A stretch of 64,000 nucleotides of DNA from Inquilinus sp. Marseille-Q2685 (GTDB taxonomy: Bacteria; Pseudomonadota; Alphaproteobacteria; DSM-16000; Inquilinaceae). Shown piece after piece: positions 16,682 to 24,457 of the stretch. The notes under the pieces are model-generated. The model had not been told where the DNA came from, ran no database searches, and worked only from the letters and a program-made list of their open reading frames with translations. Position numbers and translations under genes: made by a program. The stretch covers positions 124,001-188,000 of the forward strand of contig NZ_CAKAKL010000004.1 in the NCBI RefSeq assembly GCF_916619195.1. Direction: 5' to 3'. The stretch's first letter is position 1. Each line of letters opens with the position of its first letter.

Positions 16682-17056
16682 ATGGCGTCCTGGAACGGCA
16701 CATGGCGCAACCAATACGGATCGACTGTCGTGATCGAGGAGGACGGCGGCGGCGTCATCCGCGGCGTGTTCCGCACGGCCCTGGAGGACAGCAGCTTCTT
16801 CGGGCAGGACGTCCCGATCCACGGGGCGGCCCATGGCGACGTCATCGCCTTCACGGCCGCCGGCAGCGGGACGGCCGGATCGGCAGCGGTCAGCTATACG
16901 GGGCTTCTCAGGGACGGCAAGCTCGAAACCCTCTGGCACACCGTCGCCGACCAGGCCCTGACGGCGGCCGAGGAAGGCGTGCCGGCCGAGATCAGGAAGG
17001 TCCCGGCCTGGCGCGCCTTCGGCACCAGCCTGGATACGTTCGAGCGCGTCGGCTGA
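16682..17056 (+). CDS. Avidin-family biotin-binding-like protein without signal peptide
   Basis: A 124-residue protein with the streptavidin motif order. WNGTWRNQYGST at residues 4-15 matches the first strand, with Asn10 and Ser14 at the biotin-contacting positions of streptavidin Asn23 and Ser27. LETLWHT places Trp85 like Trp108. At the end, AWRAFGTSLDTFERV puts Trp110 and Asp118 exactly eight residues apart, as Trp120 and Asp128 are. The equivalent of Trp79 seems missing. Most avidins are secreted; this one starts directly at the barrel, so it should be cytoplasmic. A strong GAGGAGG site precedes the ATG. Biotin binding is likely but untested; a different ligand is possible. Confidence 0.75.
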   Translation: MASWNGTWRNQYGSTVVIEEDGGGVIRGVFRTALEDSSFFGQDVPIHGAAHGDVIAFTAAGSGTAGSAAVSYTGLLRDGKLETLWHTVADQALTAAEEGVPAEIRKVPAWRAFGTSLDTFERVG

Positions 17057-17083
17057 CCGGATCGCCGAGCGGGCCGGCTCCCA

Positions 17084-17971
17084 TCAATGCGACAGCAGGC
17101 GCCGCACGGCCGCGACCACCTCGCCGGGCGCTTCCCGCGGCACGAAATGCCCGACGCCATCGAGGACCCGGCGCTCGTAGCCGTTGCCGAAGAACGCCTC
17201 CTTGCCGGCGGAGGTGTCCGGCAGGTTGTCGCCGTCGCGGGCGCCGTGAAGCATGATCGTCGGGACGCCGATCTGCGGCGTCCGGGCCAGGCGGCCTTCC
17301 ACCTCCTCATGCTCCGGGGCCCCGGCCGTCTCGCCCCAACGCTGCAGATAGGCATGGATGCTGATCGCGGCCCAGTCCGGATTGTCCCAGGATGCGGCGC
17401 TGGCCTGGAACTCCTCTTCGGTGAACCGCCAGCCGGGCGACCAGCTCTCCCAGAGGTACCGGCACAGCCGCCGCCGGTCCGTCTGCATCGCTTCGCGCCC
17501 CGCCTTCGTCGCCACCAGCCATTCGTACCAATAGGCCTTCGCCAGCTCGTAGGGCATCTCCCGGACGGGCGTGCCGGTCGCGTAGCCGGCCGCCATCGCC
17601 ACCAGGCCCCGCAGGCGCCGTGGAAACAGCGCGGCGGCGGCGTAGCCCGCCCGGGCGCCCCAGTCGTATCCGACGATCAGCGCATCGCGAAGGTCGAGCC
17701 CCTCGACGAAGTCGGCGAGGTCCTGGCCCAGCGCCGCGATGGCGCCGCTGCGCATCGTGTCGGCGGAGAGGAACCTCGTCGGACCGCAGCCGCGCAGATA
17801 GGGCGAGTAGACACGGCATCCCGCCTCCGCCAGCTGCGGCGCGACCCGGTCCCAGCACCGGACGTCGTCCGGCCAGCCATGGACCAGGACCACGGGCACG
17901 CCGTCCGGGGGACCGGCCGTCTCGAAGGTGATGTCGAGCCAGGGCGTCCGCACCAGCCGGGTCGTCGCCAT
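17084..17971 (-). CDS. Alpha/beta hydrolase, epoxide hydrolase/haloalkane dehalogenase-like
   Basis: A 295-residue hydrolase. The oxyanion motif is VHGWPDD. The nucleophile elbow is VGYDWGARAGY with Asp as nucleophile, which points to the epoxide hydrolase and haloalkane dehalogenase branch rather than esterases. The catalytic His is in GVGHFVPREAP near the end. A helical cap domain lies between roughly residues 135 and 210. The start is the ATG at 17971, six bases after GGAG; an upstream in-frame TTG lies two codons earlier and is unlikely. It converges on the avidin-like gene with a 27-base gap. Confidence 0.88.
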   Translation of the reverse strand: MATTRLVRTPWLDITFETAGPPDGVPVVLVHGWPDDVRCWDRVAPQLAEAGCRVYSPYLRGCGPTRFLSADTMRSGAIAALGQDLADFVEGLDLRDALIVGYDWGARAGYAAAALFPRRLRGLVAMAAGYATGTPVREMPYELAKAYWYEWLVATKAGREAMQTDRRRLCRYLWESWSPGWRFTEEEFQASAASWDNPDWAAISIHAYLQRWGETAGAPEHEEVEGRLARTPQIGVPTIMLHGARDGDNLPDTSAGKEAFFGNGYERRVLDGVGHFVPREAPGEVVAAVRRLLSH

Positions 17972-18016
17972 GAGCAACTCCTGTCCGCACGCGCCGATGG
18001 GCTGGCGGCGCCGGGC

Positions 18017-18438
18017 TCAGCCCCGCCCGACATTCGGACGGGAGATCCCGCCCAGCGCTTCTCCGGCCGAGCCGTCGCCCTTCATCGCGACGTCGCCCAG
18101 CGACAGGATGCCGACCAGGCGCTTGTCGCGGTCCACCACCGGCAGGCGGCGGAGCTGGACATCGCCCATATTGTGGCTGACCTCGCCGAGATCCTGGTCC
18201 TCGAAGCAGTACTTGACGTCGGCGGTCATGATGTCGGCGATCCTGGCGTCGGGGCCCAGCCCCTGGCCACGCCGCGGGTCGCGATGTCCCGATCGGTGAT
18301 CATCCCGACCAGGCGGTCGTTGTCCCCGACCGGCAAGGCGCCGACATCGAGGCTCGCCATCGCCTGCGCGGCCTCGCGGATCGTCTCGCGCGGATTTGCG
18401 ACATGCACGTCGCGGGTCATCGCTTCGCTGACTCTCAT
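18017..18438 (-). pseudogene. CBS-pair protein split by a one-base deletion
   Basis: Two 70-codon frames together make one normal two-CBS protein of about 143 residues. The first frame, from the ATG at 18438 (after GGAG), holds CBS domain 1: MRVSEAMTRDVHV to GMITDRDIATRGVARG. A missing base near 18255-18263 in a run of C and G shifts the frame, and translation stops at 18226. The second frame begins at an ATG at 18229, overlapping that stop as ATGA, and holds CBS domain 2 (ADIMTADV context to VGILSLGDVAM). The gene may be broken, mis-assembled, or made as two coupled halves. CBS pairs bind adenosine nucleotides. Confidence 0.7.
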
Positions 18439-18600
18439 GCTGGTCTCCTTCTCCAAATGGCTGTCTTCACGAGTCAATGGACCCGATCCGGATCGGTTCC
18501 GGCGCTCGCCCGCTCGCCGGAACCCGGGTCCCGAGGGTTCTGTTCTTCCCTCAGCGGCGCCGGCTCGGTCGCCGCCGATCCAATCCGAAAGGGAAGCCGG

Positions 18601-19365
18601 ATGCAGCGATTTCAGGGCAAGGTCGCGATCGTGACCGGGGCCGGATCGGGCATCGGCGAGGCGACCGCGCGCCGCCTGTCCGCCGAGGGCGCCGCGGTGG
18701 TCCTGGCCGACCGCGACGAAGAGAGCATCCGCCGGGTCGCCGGCAGCCTGCCGCCGGACCGGACCCTGGCGCACCCGGTCGACGTCTCCCGGTCCGACGC
18801 GGTCGACGGCATGGTCAGGACGGCGGTCGAGCGCTTCGGTCGGCTCGACATCCTGGTCAACAACGCAGGCATCCATGACGGCGGCGACCCGGCCGGGATC
18901 AGCGACGATCGCTGGCGCGCCGTGATGGCCACCGACGCCGACGGCGTGTTCTTCGGCTGCCGGGCCGCGATTCCCCACCTCGAACGGTCGCGTGGCGCGA
19001 TCGTCAACACGGCCTCGGTCTCCGGCACCGGCGGGGATTGGGGGATGAGCCCCTACAACGCCGCCAAGGGCGCCGTGGTGAACCTGACCCGGGCCCTGGC
19101 GCTCGACCTCGGCCGAAGGGGCATCCGCGTCAATTCCGTCTGCCCCAGCCTGACCCGCACCGGCATGACCGAGGAGATGCTGCAGGACGAGACGCTGGTG
19201 GCGAAGTTCATCGAACGGATCCCCCTGGGCCGGGTGTGCGAGCCCGAGGAGGTGGCGGCCGTGGTCGCCTTCCTGGCCAGCGACGACGCCAGCTTCGTCA
19301 CCGGCGCCAATGTCGCGGTCGACGGCGGCGTGTCGGCCTCGAACGGCCAGCCGGCGCAATCCTGA
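18601..19365 (+). CDS. Short-chain dehydrogenase/reductase
   Basis: A 254-residue classical SDR. Cofactor motif GAGSGIGEA lies at residues 13-21, NNAG in the middle, and the catalytic Ser and YNAAK follow in VSGTGGDWGMSPYNAAKGAV. The closing FVTGANVAVDGGVSAS is typical of the family. Asp after the second strand (VLADRDEES) suggests NAD rather than NADP. The ATG at 18601 has AAGGGAAG before it and starts at the usual position; longer upstream sequence in frame is not similar to SDRs. It is followed after 17 bases by an isochorismatase-like gene. Substrate unknown. Confidence 0.92.
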   Translation: MQRFQGKVAIVTGAGSGIGEATARRLSAEGAAVVLADRDEESIRRVAGSLPPDRTLAHPVDVSRSDAVDGMVRTAVERFGRLDILVNNAGIHDGGDPAGISDDRWRAVMATDADGVFFGCRAAIPHLERSRGAIVNTASVSGTGGDWGMSPYNAAKGAVVNLTRALALDLGRRGIRVNSVCPSLTRTGMTEEMLQDETLVAKFIERIPLGRVCEPEEVAAVVAFLASDDASFVTGANVAVDGGVSASNGQPAQS

Positions 19366-19382
19366 GGCCCGGCGGAAGCGGC

Positions 19383-19991
19383 ATGGAGCGGGATGGGCTG
19401 CGGCACGGGCCGCTCGGAGACTCCGTCCTCCATCTCTGCATCGACATGCAGGAGCTGTTCGCGCGCGAGACGCCCTGGCATGTGCCCTGGGCCCATCGCA
19501 CGGCGCCGTCGATCCGGCGCGTCGTCCGGCACCGGCCGGAGCGCACGGCGTTCACCCGGTTCCTGCCGCCCGAGACGCCGGAGGATATGCCGGGCGCCTG
19601 GCGTCGCTTCTACACCCGCTGGGCGGAGATGACGCGCGGCGCGATCGACCCGACGTGGCTCGAGCTGGTGCCGGTGCTGGCGGAGTTCGTGCCCCCTGCC
19701 CTGGTCTTCGACAAGCACGGCTACTCGGCCTTCACCGCGCCGGGGCTGGGCCGGCGCCTGCGGGAGACCGGCATCGACACGCTGATCGTGACCGGCGGCG
19801 AAACCGACATCTGCGTCTGGGCCACGGTGATCGGCGCCGTCGACCGCGGCTATCGGGTGGTGCTGGCCGCGGACGGCGTCTGCAGCACCTCGGACGCCAC
19901 CCACGAATCCCTGCTGCATCTCTGCCGCAGCCGGTTCTCGCAGCAGATCGAGGTCGCCTGGATCGACGAGATCGTCGACGCCTGGCGATAG
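19383..19991 (+). CDS. Isochorismatase-like cysteine hydrolase
   Basis: A 202-residue cysteine hydrolase. The catalytic Asp is in LHLCIDMQELF, the Lys in VFDKHGYSAF, and the nucleophilic Cys in TGGETDICVWATVIGAVDRG, with the conserved cis-peptide region just before. Family members hydrolyse isochorismate, nicotinamide or N-carbamoyl compounds; the large insertion with many Trp residues between 50 and 100 does not fit nicotinamidase well. No export signal. It is likely co-transcribed with the SDR gene. Confidence 0.88.
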   Translation: MERDGLRHGPLGDSVLHLCIDMQELFARETPWHVPWAHRTAPSIRRVVRHRPERTAFTRFLPPETPEDMPGAWRRFYTRWAEMTRGAIDPTWLELVPVLAEFVPPALVFDKHGYSAFTAPGLGRRLRETGIDTLIVTGGETDICVWATVIGAVDRGYRVVLAADGVCSTSDATHESLLHLCRSRFSQQIEVAWIDEIVDAWR

Positions 19992-20045
19992 CCCTGGCCA
20001 GCATTTCGAACTGGCGCAGGGCGCAGAGAGTGTGGGAAACGCTGG

Positions 20046-20990
20046 CTAGTCCGCCGCGGCGACCTCAAGCACCAGCTTGCCGCGCAGCCGGTGCCGCTCC
20101 AGCCGCTCATGGGCGATGGCGGCCTCGGGCAGCGGCAGCACCGCGCCGATGACGGGCCGCACCCGGCCGTTGGCGATCAGCCGGTCGATCTCGGCCAGCT
20201 GCAGCCCGTTCGGCTGCACCATGTAGCCGGCGCCGCGCGCGCCGTGGGCGCGGGCCGCCGCTTCGTCGGGAGGTCCCAGGGTCGACACCAGGATCCCGCC
20301 GGGCTTGAGCACGCCCCAGGACCGCGCCTGGGTGTCCCCACCCACCAGATCGAACACGACGTCGACCGGCTCGACCCGCTCCTCGAACCGGTCGGCCTCG
20401 TAGTCGACCGCCTGGTCGGCCCCGAGCTCATGGGCGAAGGCCAGGTCGTCGCCGGACACGGTGGTGGCGACGAAGGCGCCGGCGGCCTTGGCGAACTGGA
20501 CGGCGAAATGCCCGACGCCGCCGGCGCCGCCATGGATCAGCACCCGCTGGCCGGCCTGCAGCCCGCCATGGTCGAACAGCCCCTGCCAGGCGGTCAGCCC
20601 GGCCAGCGGCACGGCCGCCGCCTCGGCGTCGCCGAGCCCGTCCGGCTGCGGCGCCAGCTCGGTCCCCTTGACCACGGCATAGTCGGCATAGCCGCCGCGA
20701 TCCCAGCCCAGCATGGCGTGGACCGGGGTCCCGACGGCCGGCAACCCGGCGCCGCCGCCGCTCTCCACCACCTCGCCGGCCACGTCCCGGCCCAGGACCA
20801 GCGGCAGCTGGTCCGCCTGCACCCGCGGATAGCGGCCGGAGCGGATCTTGGCGTCCACCGGGTTCACGCTGGCGGCGTGCACCCGCACCAGCACCTCGCC
20901 CCCGGCCGGATGGGGGGCCGCCACCTCCTCGACCGACAGCACCTCGGGGCCGCCGAAGCCGTGGATCCGGACGCATCGCATCGTGGTCAT
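20046..20990 (-). CDS. NADPH:quinone reductase-like zinc-free medium-chain oxidoreductase
   Basis: A 314-residue MDR of the quinone reductase group. The N-terminal domain has HAASVNPVDAKIRSG and LGRDVAGEVVE, with no zinc Cys ligands. The nucleotide-binding motif is IHGGAGGVGHFAVQFAKAAGA, and VDVVFDLVGGDTQ follows. It ends with AHERLERHRLRGKLVLEV, the standard tail. The ATG at 20990 has GGAG eight bases upstream. The gene lies 14 bases after the PQQ-type dehydrogenase gene on the same strand and is probably co-transcribed. Confidence 0.92.
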   Translation of the reverse strand: MTTMRCVRIHGFGGPEVLSVEEVAAPHPAGGEVLVRVHAASVNPVDAKIRSGRYPRVQADQLPLVLGRDVAGEVVESGGGAGLPAVGTPVHAMLGWDRGGYADYAVVKGTELAPQPDGLGDAEAAAVPLAGLTAWQGLFDHGGLQAGQRVLIHGGAGGVGHFAVQFAKAAGAFVATTVSGDDLAFAHELGADQAVDYEADRFEERVEPVDVVFDLVGGDTQARSWGVLKPGGILVSTLGPPDEAAARAHGARGAGYMVQPNGLQLAEIDRLIANGRVRPVIGAVLPLPEAAIAHERLERHRLRGKLVLEVAAAD

Positions 20991-21004
20991 GGCTGGTCTC
21001 CAGG

Positions 21005-22375
21005 TTACGGCCTGGCCGCGGTCTGCTGCTGCGGCGCCACGCGCCAGACGGTGTTGCCGACATCGTCCGCCACCAGCAGCGCGCCGCGGCGGTCGATCGC
21101 GACGCCGACGGGCCGCCCCTGCGCGTCGCCGTCGGCGCTGATGAAGCCGGTCAGGACGTCGACCGGCGGGCCGGAGGGGCGGCCGCCGGAGAAAGGCACG
21201 AAAATCACCTTGTAGCCGCTGGGCGGATTGCGGTTCCACGAGCCGTGCTGGCCGATGAAGACGCCGTGGCGGAACCGGTCCGGCAGCAGCGAGCCTTCGG
21301 CGAAGGCCAGGCCGAGCGACGCGGTGTGATTGCCCAGCGCATAGTCCGGCACGATCGCCCTGGCCACCAGCTCCGGCTTCTGCGGCGAGACGCGGCTGTC
21401 GACATGCTGGCCGTAATAGCTGTAGGGCCAGCCATAGAAGCCGCCCTCCTTCACCGCGGTCATGTAGTCCGGCACCAGGTCGCTGCCGAGCTCGTCGCGC
21501 TCGTTCACCGCGGTCCACAGCGCGCCCGTCTCCGGCTCCCAGCCCAGGCCGTTCGGGTTGCGCAGGCCGGAGGCGAAGATGCGGGACCGGCCGCTGGCGA
21601 TATCGATCTCCAGGATCGCCGCCCGCCGCTCCTCCTTGTCGAGGCCGTTCTCGCCGGCATTGCTGTTCGAGCCGACGGTGGCGTAGAGCCGCTTGCCGTC
21701 CGGGCTGGCGATGATGTTCTTGGTCCAGTGGTGGTTCAGCGGCCCGGCTGGAAGGTCGGCGACCTTCACGCCCGGCCCGACGATCTCCGTGTCGCCGTCC
21801 TTGTAGGGGAAGCGCAGCACGGCGTCGGTGTTGGCGACATAGAGGTCCTGGCCGACCAGCGCCATGCCGAAGGGCGAGTTCAGGCCCTGCAGCAATGCGC
21901 TGCGGGTCTCCGCCACCCCGTCGCCGTCGGCGTCGCGCAGCAGGGTGATGCGGTTGGCGCTCTCGACCCCGGCGCCGGCCCAGCCCTGCGCCGCCTGGTA
22001 GACCATGCCCTTGACGCCCTTGCCCTCCTCGGGCCGCTTCGGCGCGTTGCTCTCGGCCACCAGCACGTCGCCGTTCGGCAGCACCAGGAGCCAGCGCGGA
22101 TGATCGAGCCCCTGGGCGAAGGCGGTGACGGCGAGGCCGGATGCGGGGGTCGGCTTGGCCCCTTCGGCCCAGCCCTTCGCCGGGGCGATGGCGACGGTCG
22201 GGATCAGCGATGTCGTCGGCTCGGGAAGCTTCGGGCTGGGCCCGATCGACGCCTGTTCGGGCAGCTGCGCCTCGCCCCCGGTGGTGGCGAGCAGATAGAC
22301 GCCGCCGGCCGCGGCGACGGCCAGCACGACCACGGCCGCGACCGTCAGCGCGACAGCCTTCCCGATCCCTCTCAT
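21005..22375 (-). CDS. PQQ-type sugar dehydrogenase (sorbosone dehydrogenase family)
   Basis: A 456-residue protein with one N-terminal membrane segment ([21 protein letters not shown]), so the six-bladed propeller should face the periplasm. Recognisable blades include [20 protein letters not shown], a DADGDGVAE calcium-like site, [35 protein letters not shown] and a late [16 protein letters not shown]. These match the soluble glucose/sorbosone dehydrogenase family that uses PQQ. No PQQ synthesis genes are in the window. The substrate, a sugar or lactone, cannot be decided. Confidence 0.88.
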   Translation of the reverse strand: MRGIGKAVALTVAAVVVLAVAAAGGVYLLATTGGEAQLPEQASIGPSPKLPEPTTSLIPTVAIAPAKGWAEGAKPTPASGLAVTAFAQGLDHPRWLLVLPNGDVLVAESNAPKRPEEGKGVKGMVYQAAQGWAGAGVESANRITLLRDADGDGVAETRSALLQGLNSPFGMALVGQDLYVANTDAVLRFPYKDGDTEIVGPGVKVADLPAGPLNHHWTKNIIASPDGKRLYATVGSNSNAGENGLDKEERRAAILEIDIASGRSRIFASGLRNPNGLGWEPETGALWTAVNERDELGSDLVPDYMTAVKEGGFYGWPYSYYGQHVDSRVSPQKPELVARAIVPDYALGNHTASLGLAFAEGSLLPDRFRHGVFIGQHGSWNRNPPSGYKVIFVPFSGGRPSGPPVDVLTGFISADGDAQGRPVGVAIDRRGALLVADDVGNTVWRVAPQQQTAARP

Positions 22376-22387
22376 CGCCCGCTCACC

Positions 22388-23557
22388 TCAATATCTCAGT
22401 GCGGCCGCGGCCGGCACGGAGCGCGGCAGCCGGGACCGCGGCAGGCTGAAGGCGGTGCCGCCGGCCGCCAGCGTCATCACCGCCGCGAGATTCAGCAGAT
22501 CCTCCTCGCCGCCGGTCTGCGTGCCGCGGGCGGTCACCCCGCCCCCGTCCTCGTCGAAGCGGCCCCAGATCGTCTCGTCCGCAGCGATCAGCAGGGAATC
22601 GACCCGGCCGTCGCGCGCGGCGGTCAGGATCTCCTCCAGCTTGATGGCGACGGTGGGCTCGGCCGTGCCGAGCCGGGCCTGGATGCGGTCGAGCACCGGT
22701 GCCGCCCTCTCGTCCTCGGGCGGCAGCAGCGACAGGGCCGCCGCATGCAGCTCCTCGTCGCGCAGCCGCGCCGGGTGGCGGCTGACGAAGTCCGGCAGCA
22801 GCTCCGGCCAGTCGCCCGCGCCGCGGACCTGGCCGGCCAGCTCCGGCTCCGCCACCAGCACCACCGGGGCGGGGTCGCCGGCCAGCCGGCGGCGCACGGC
22901 ATTGACGCTGTGCCGGATGTAGTCGACCAGCTGCGTCTTGTGCAGCTCGGCCGGGCTCTCATAGCTGTGCCGCGTGGCCGAGGTGGCGCCGCCGGCGCTG
23001 CCGCGCCCGGGCTGATTGGCCTGGCGCGTGATCTCGACCTCGGTCCCGGCGACCACCTCGCTCAGCGAATGCGGCAGGTCCTGCGGGGTGATGTCGCGCC
23101 AATGCTCGCGCGTCGCCTCGAGCAGCCGCGTGCCGCCGGCGCTCATCGCCAGGATGTGGAAGCGCTCGCCCGGGCCCAGCCGGTCCAGGATCGGGCGCAG
23201 CAGGAAGCGGTGGCCGACCGCGCTGATGTCCTGCGGCGGCGCCTCGCCCAGCGGCAGGGTCTCGACCCGGTCCTCCGCCAGGAACAGCGCGAAGCCGGGG
23301 TCGAGGGCGGCGAGATCGGCGCCGGACAGCGCCCGCTCGCCCGCGTCCAGCAAGTCCTTGCGGCGTTCCGGCGTCAGGTCGCAGCTCTGCAGCCGCTGCT
23401 CCAGCGCCTGCCGCAGATGCTGCAGCTTCGCCCCGCTGCCGCCGACAGCACGTTGTACCGGCTCGGTGGCGACATAAAGGGTGACGGCGGGATCGTGGGC
23501 GGCCAGGAGCCAGTCCCGATCCCCGGTGGCGGCGGTGATGTCGGCGGTCTGCGGCAT
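22388..23557 (-). CDS. Bacterial archaeo-eukaryotic release factor-like (baeRF) protein
   Basis: A 389-residue protein whose layout follows the baeRF families. There is an N-terminal ligand-like domain (AVTLYVATEPVQRAV), a middle region with LFLAEDRVETLPLG and FHILAMSAGGTRLLEA, and a C-terminal eRF1 domain 3-like part (AIKLEEILTAARDGRVDSLL, then ETIWGRFDEDG). Related proteins are thought to act on stalled ribosomes or peptidyl-tRNA under stress. I chose the ATG at 23557, which has AGGA nine bases before it; upstream frame sequence is a shadow of the next gene. It follows the DUF2934 gene by 13 bases and shares its stress promoter. Confidence 0.7.
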   Translation of the reverse strand: MPQTADITAATGDRDWLLAAHDPAVTLYVATEPVQRAVGGSGAKLQHLRQALEQRLQSCDLTPERRKDLLDAGERALSGADLAALDPGFALFLAEDRVETLPLGEAPPQDISAVGHRFLLRPILDRLGPGERFHILAMSAGGTRLLEATREHWRDITPQDLPHSLSEVVAGTEVEITRQANQPGRGSAGGATSATRHSYESPAELHKTQLVDYIRHSVNAVRRRLAGDPAPVVLVAEPELAGQVRGAGDWPELLPDFVSRHPARLRDEELHAAALSLLPPEDERAAPVLDRIQARLGTAEPTVAIKLEEILTAARDGRVDSLLIAADETIWGRFDEDGGGVTARGTQTGGEEDLLNLAAVMTLAAGGTAFSLPRSRLPRSVPAAAALRY

Positions 23558-23570
23558 GACGGCGATCCTG

Positions 23571-23876
23571 TTAGCTTCGGCCGGCGGGGCGGCGGCCTTT
23601 CCGCTTCGGGTAGTCGCGGCCTTCGGACTGGTCGGTGCGCCCCGGCAGGTCGCCCAGGCCTTCCACCGCCTCGACCGGTTCGACCGGTTCGGGGTGGATG
23701 ACCTCCTCGCCTTCCGTGGCGACCGGGTTGGGGCGGGTCGCGTCGCGCTGGCCGTCCTCGATCGCGACCAGCTCGCGCGCCATGTCCCAATGCGCCTCCT
23801 CCCGTCCGGAGGGGCAGCCCTCCTCCAGCCAGATGCGGTGGGCGTGCTCGCGGATGCGCCGTTCCAGATCATCCAT
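23571..23876 (-). CDS. DUF2934 protein
   Basis: A 101-residue protein whose first 40 residues are the DUF2934 motif: DLERRIREHAHRIWLEEGCP followed by HWDMARELV. The remaining part is acidic and Pro/Glu-rich (HPEPVEPVEAVE), then basic at the end (YPKRKGRR). The role of DUF2934 is unknown; members are frequent in rhizobia and relatives near stress genes. The ATG at 23876 has AGGAG eight bases upstream, and the perfect EcfG-type promoter stands 48 bases further out. Confidence 0.85.
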   Translation of the reverse strand: MDDLERRIREHAHRIWLEEGCPSGREEAHWDMARELVAIEDGQRDATRPNPVATEGEEVIHPEPVEPVEAVEGLGDLPGRTDQSEGRDYPKRKGRRPAGRS

Positions 23877-23923
23877 CGCCGGTCTCCTGGACAAGGTCTT
23901 CGGGCGAAGGCCCTCGTCAGGCG

Positions 23924-23949
23924 AACGGGCGCGGCGGAGAGGAGGTTCC
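23924..23949 (-). promoter_or_regulatory. EcfG-type general stress promoter of the DUF2934-baeRF genes
   Basis: Minus-strand GGAAC at 23949-23945, a 17-base spacer, and CGTT at 23927-23924 form a perfect consensus. Transcription would begin about 40 bases before the DUF2934 ATG at 23876. The promoter overlaps the gap after the receiver-only regulator gene. Confidence 0.75.
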
Positions 23950-23969
23950 GGTCTTGGATCGCCGTCCGC

Positions 23970-24350
23970 TCAGGACGGTCCTGCGATCCCGTCGCCGGCC
24001 GTTTCGGCGATCGCGGCGGCCAGCTCCGCCTGGGTGTAGGGCTTCGGCAGCAGCCGGGCCCGCGGGACGCCGAGCCGGGCGCAGTCCTCCGGCCCGGCCT
24101 GGCCGCTGGTGTAGATCACCCGGATGCCGGGATGGATCTCCCGCACCGCACGGGCGACGGTCCAGCCGTCCGGGCCGGGCGGCATGTGGATGTCGGTGAA
24201 CAGGATCTGCAGCGCCTGCGCGGCGCGGGCCATGGCGATCGCCGCCTCGCCGTCGGTTGCGGACAGCGGCTCCAGCCCGAGGCCCTGCGCCGCATCCTCC
24301 GCCATCATCCGCACGAAGGGCTCGTCTTCCACGATCAGGATCGCGGCCAT
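23970..24350 (-). CDS. Receiver-only response regulator
   Basis: A 126-residue single receiver domain. The acidic pair is in ILIVEDEPFV, the phosphorylated Asp in ILFTDIHMPPGPDG, the Thr/Ser switch in VIYTSGQA and the Lys in LLPKPYTQAEL. There is no output domain, so it would relay phosphate or bind a partner, as in the Sdr and CheY-like regulators of the alphaproteobacterial stress pathway. The ATG at 24350 is preferred over those at 24392 and 24413, because the stress promoter at 24400-24424 would start transcription near 24393, downstream of or at the longer starts. Confidence 0.88.
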   Translation of the reverse strand: MAAILIVEDEPFVRMMAEDAAQGLGLEPLSATDGEAAIAMARAAQALQILFTDIHMPPGPDGWTVARAVREIHPGIRVIYTSGQAGPEDCARLGVPRARLLPKPYTQAELAAAIAETAGDGIAGPS

Positions 24351-24399
24351 ACTGTCGCTCTCGACCGGCGCCGACCGGTCGTCGCCGGTCATGTCAGAG

Positions 24400-24424
24400 A
24401 ACGCCCGGCGCATGGCCGGGTTCC
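24400..24424 (-). promoter_or_regulatory. EcfG-type general stress promoter of the receiver-only regulator
   Basis: Minus-strand GGAAC at 24424-24420, a 16-base spacer and CGTT at 24403-24400 give a perfect match. It lies between the kinase stop and the regulator start, so the regulator can be induced apart from the kinase. The expected transcript start near 24393 supports the regulator ATG at 24350. Confidence 0.7.
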
Positions 24425-24457
24425 ACGGCTACGACGAAAGTCTCACTCCGATGAAGG

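Noticed and set aside
18226-18262. Programmed ribosomal frameshift joining the CBS halves
   Set aside because: No slippery heptamer or downstream pseudoknot is evident; a simple base loss or read error is more likely.
18476-18544. GGAAC-N17-TGTT facing the SDR gene and GGAAC-N16-CATT facing the CBS gene
   Set aside because: Each has one mismatch in the invariant part of the -10 element, and with several GGAAC occurrences in GC-rich DNA such near matches are expected by chance.
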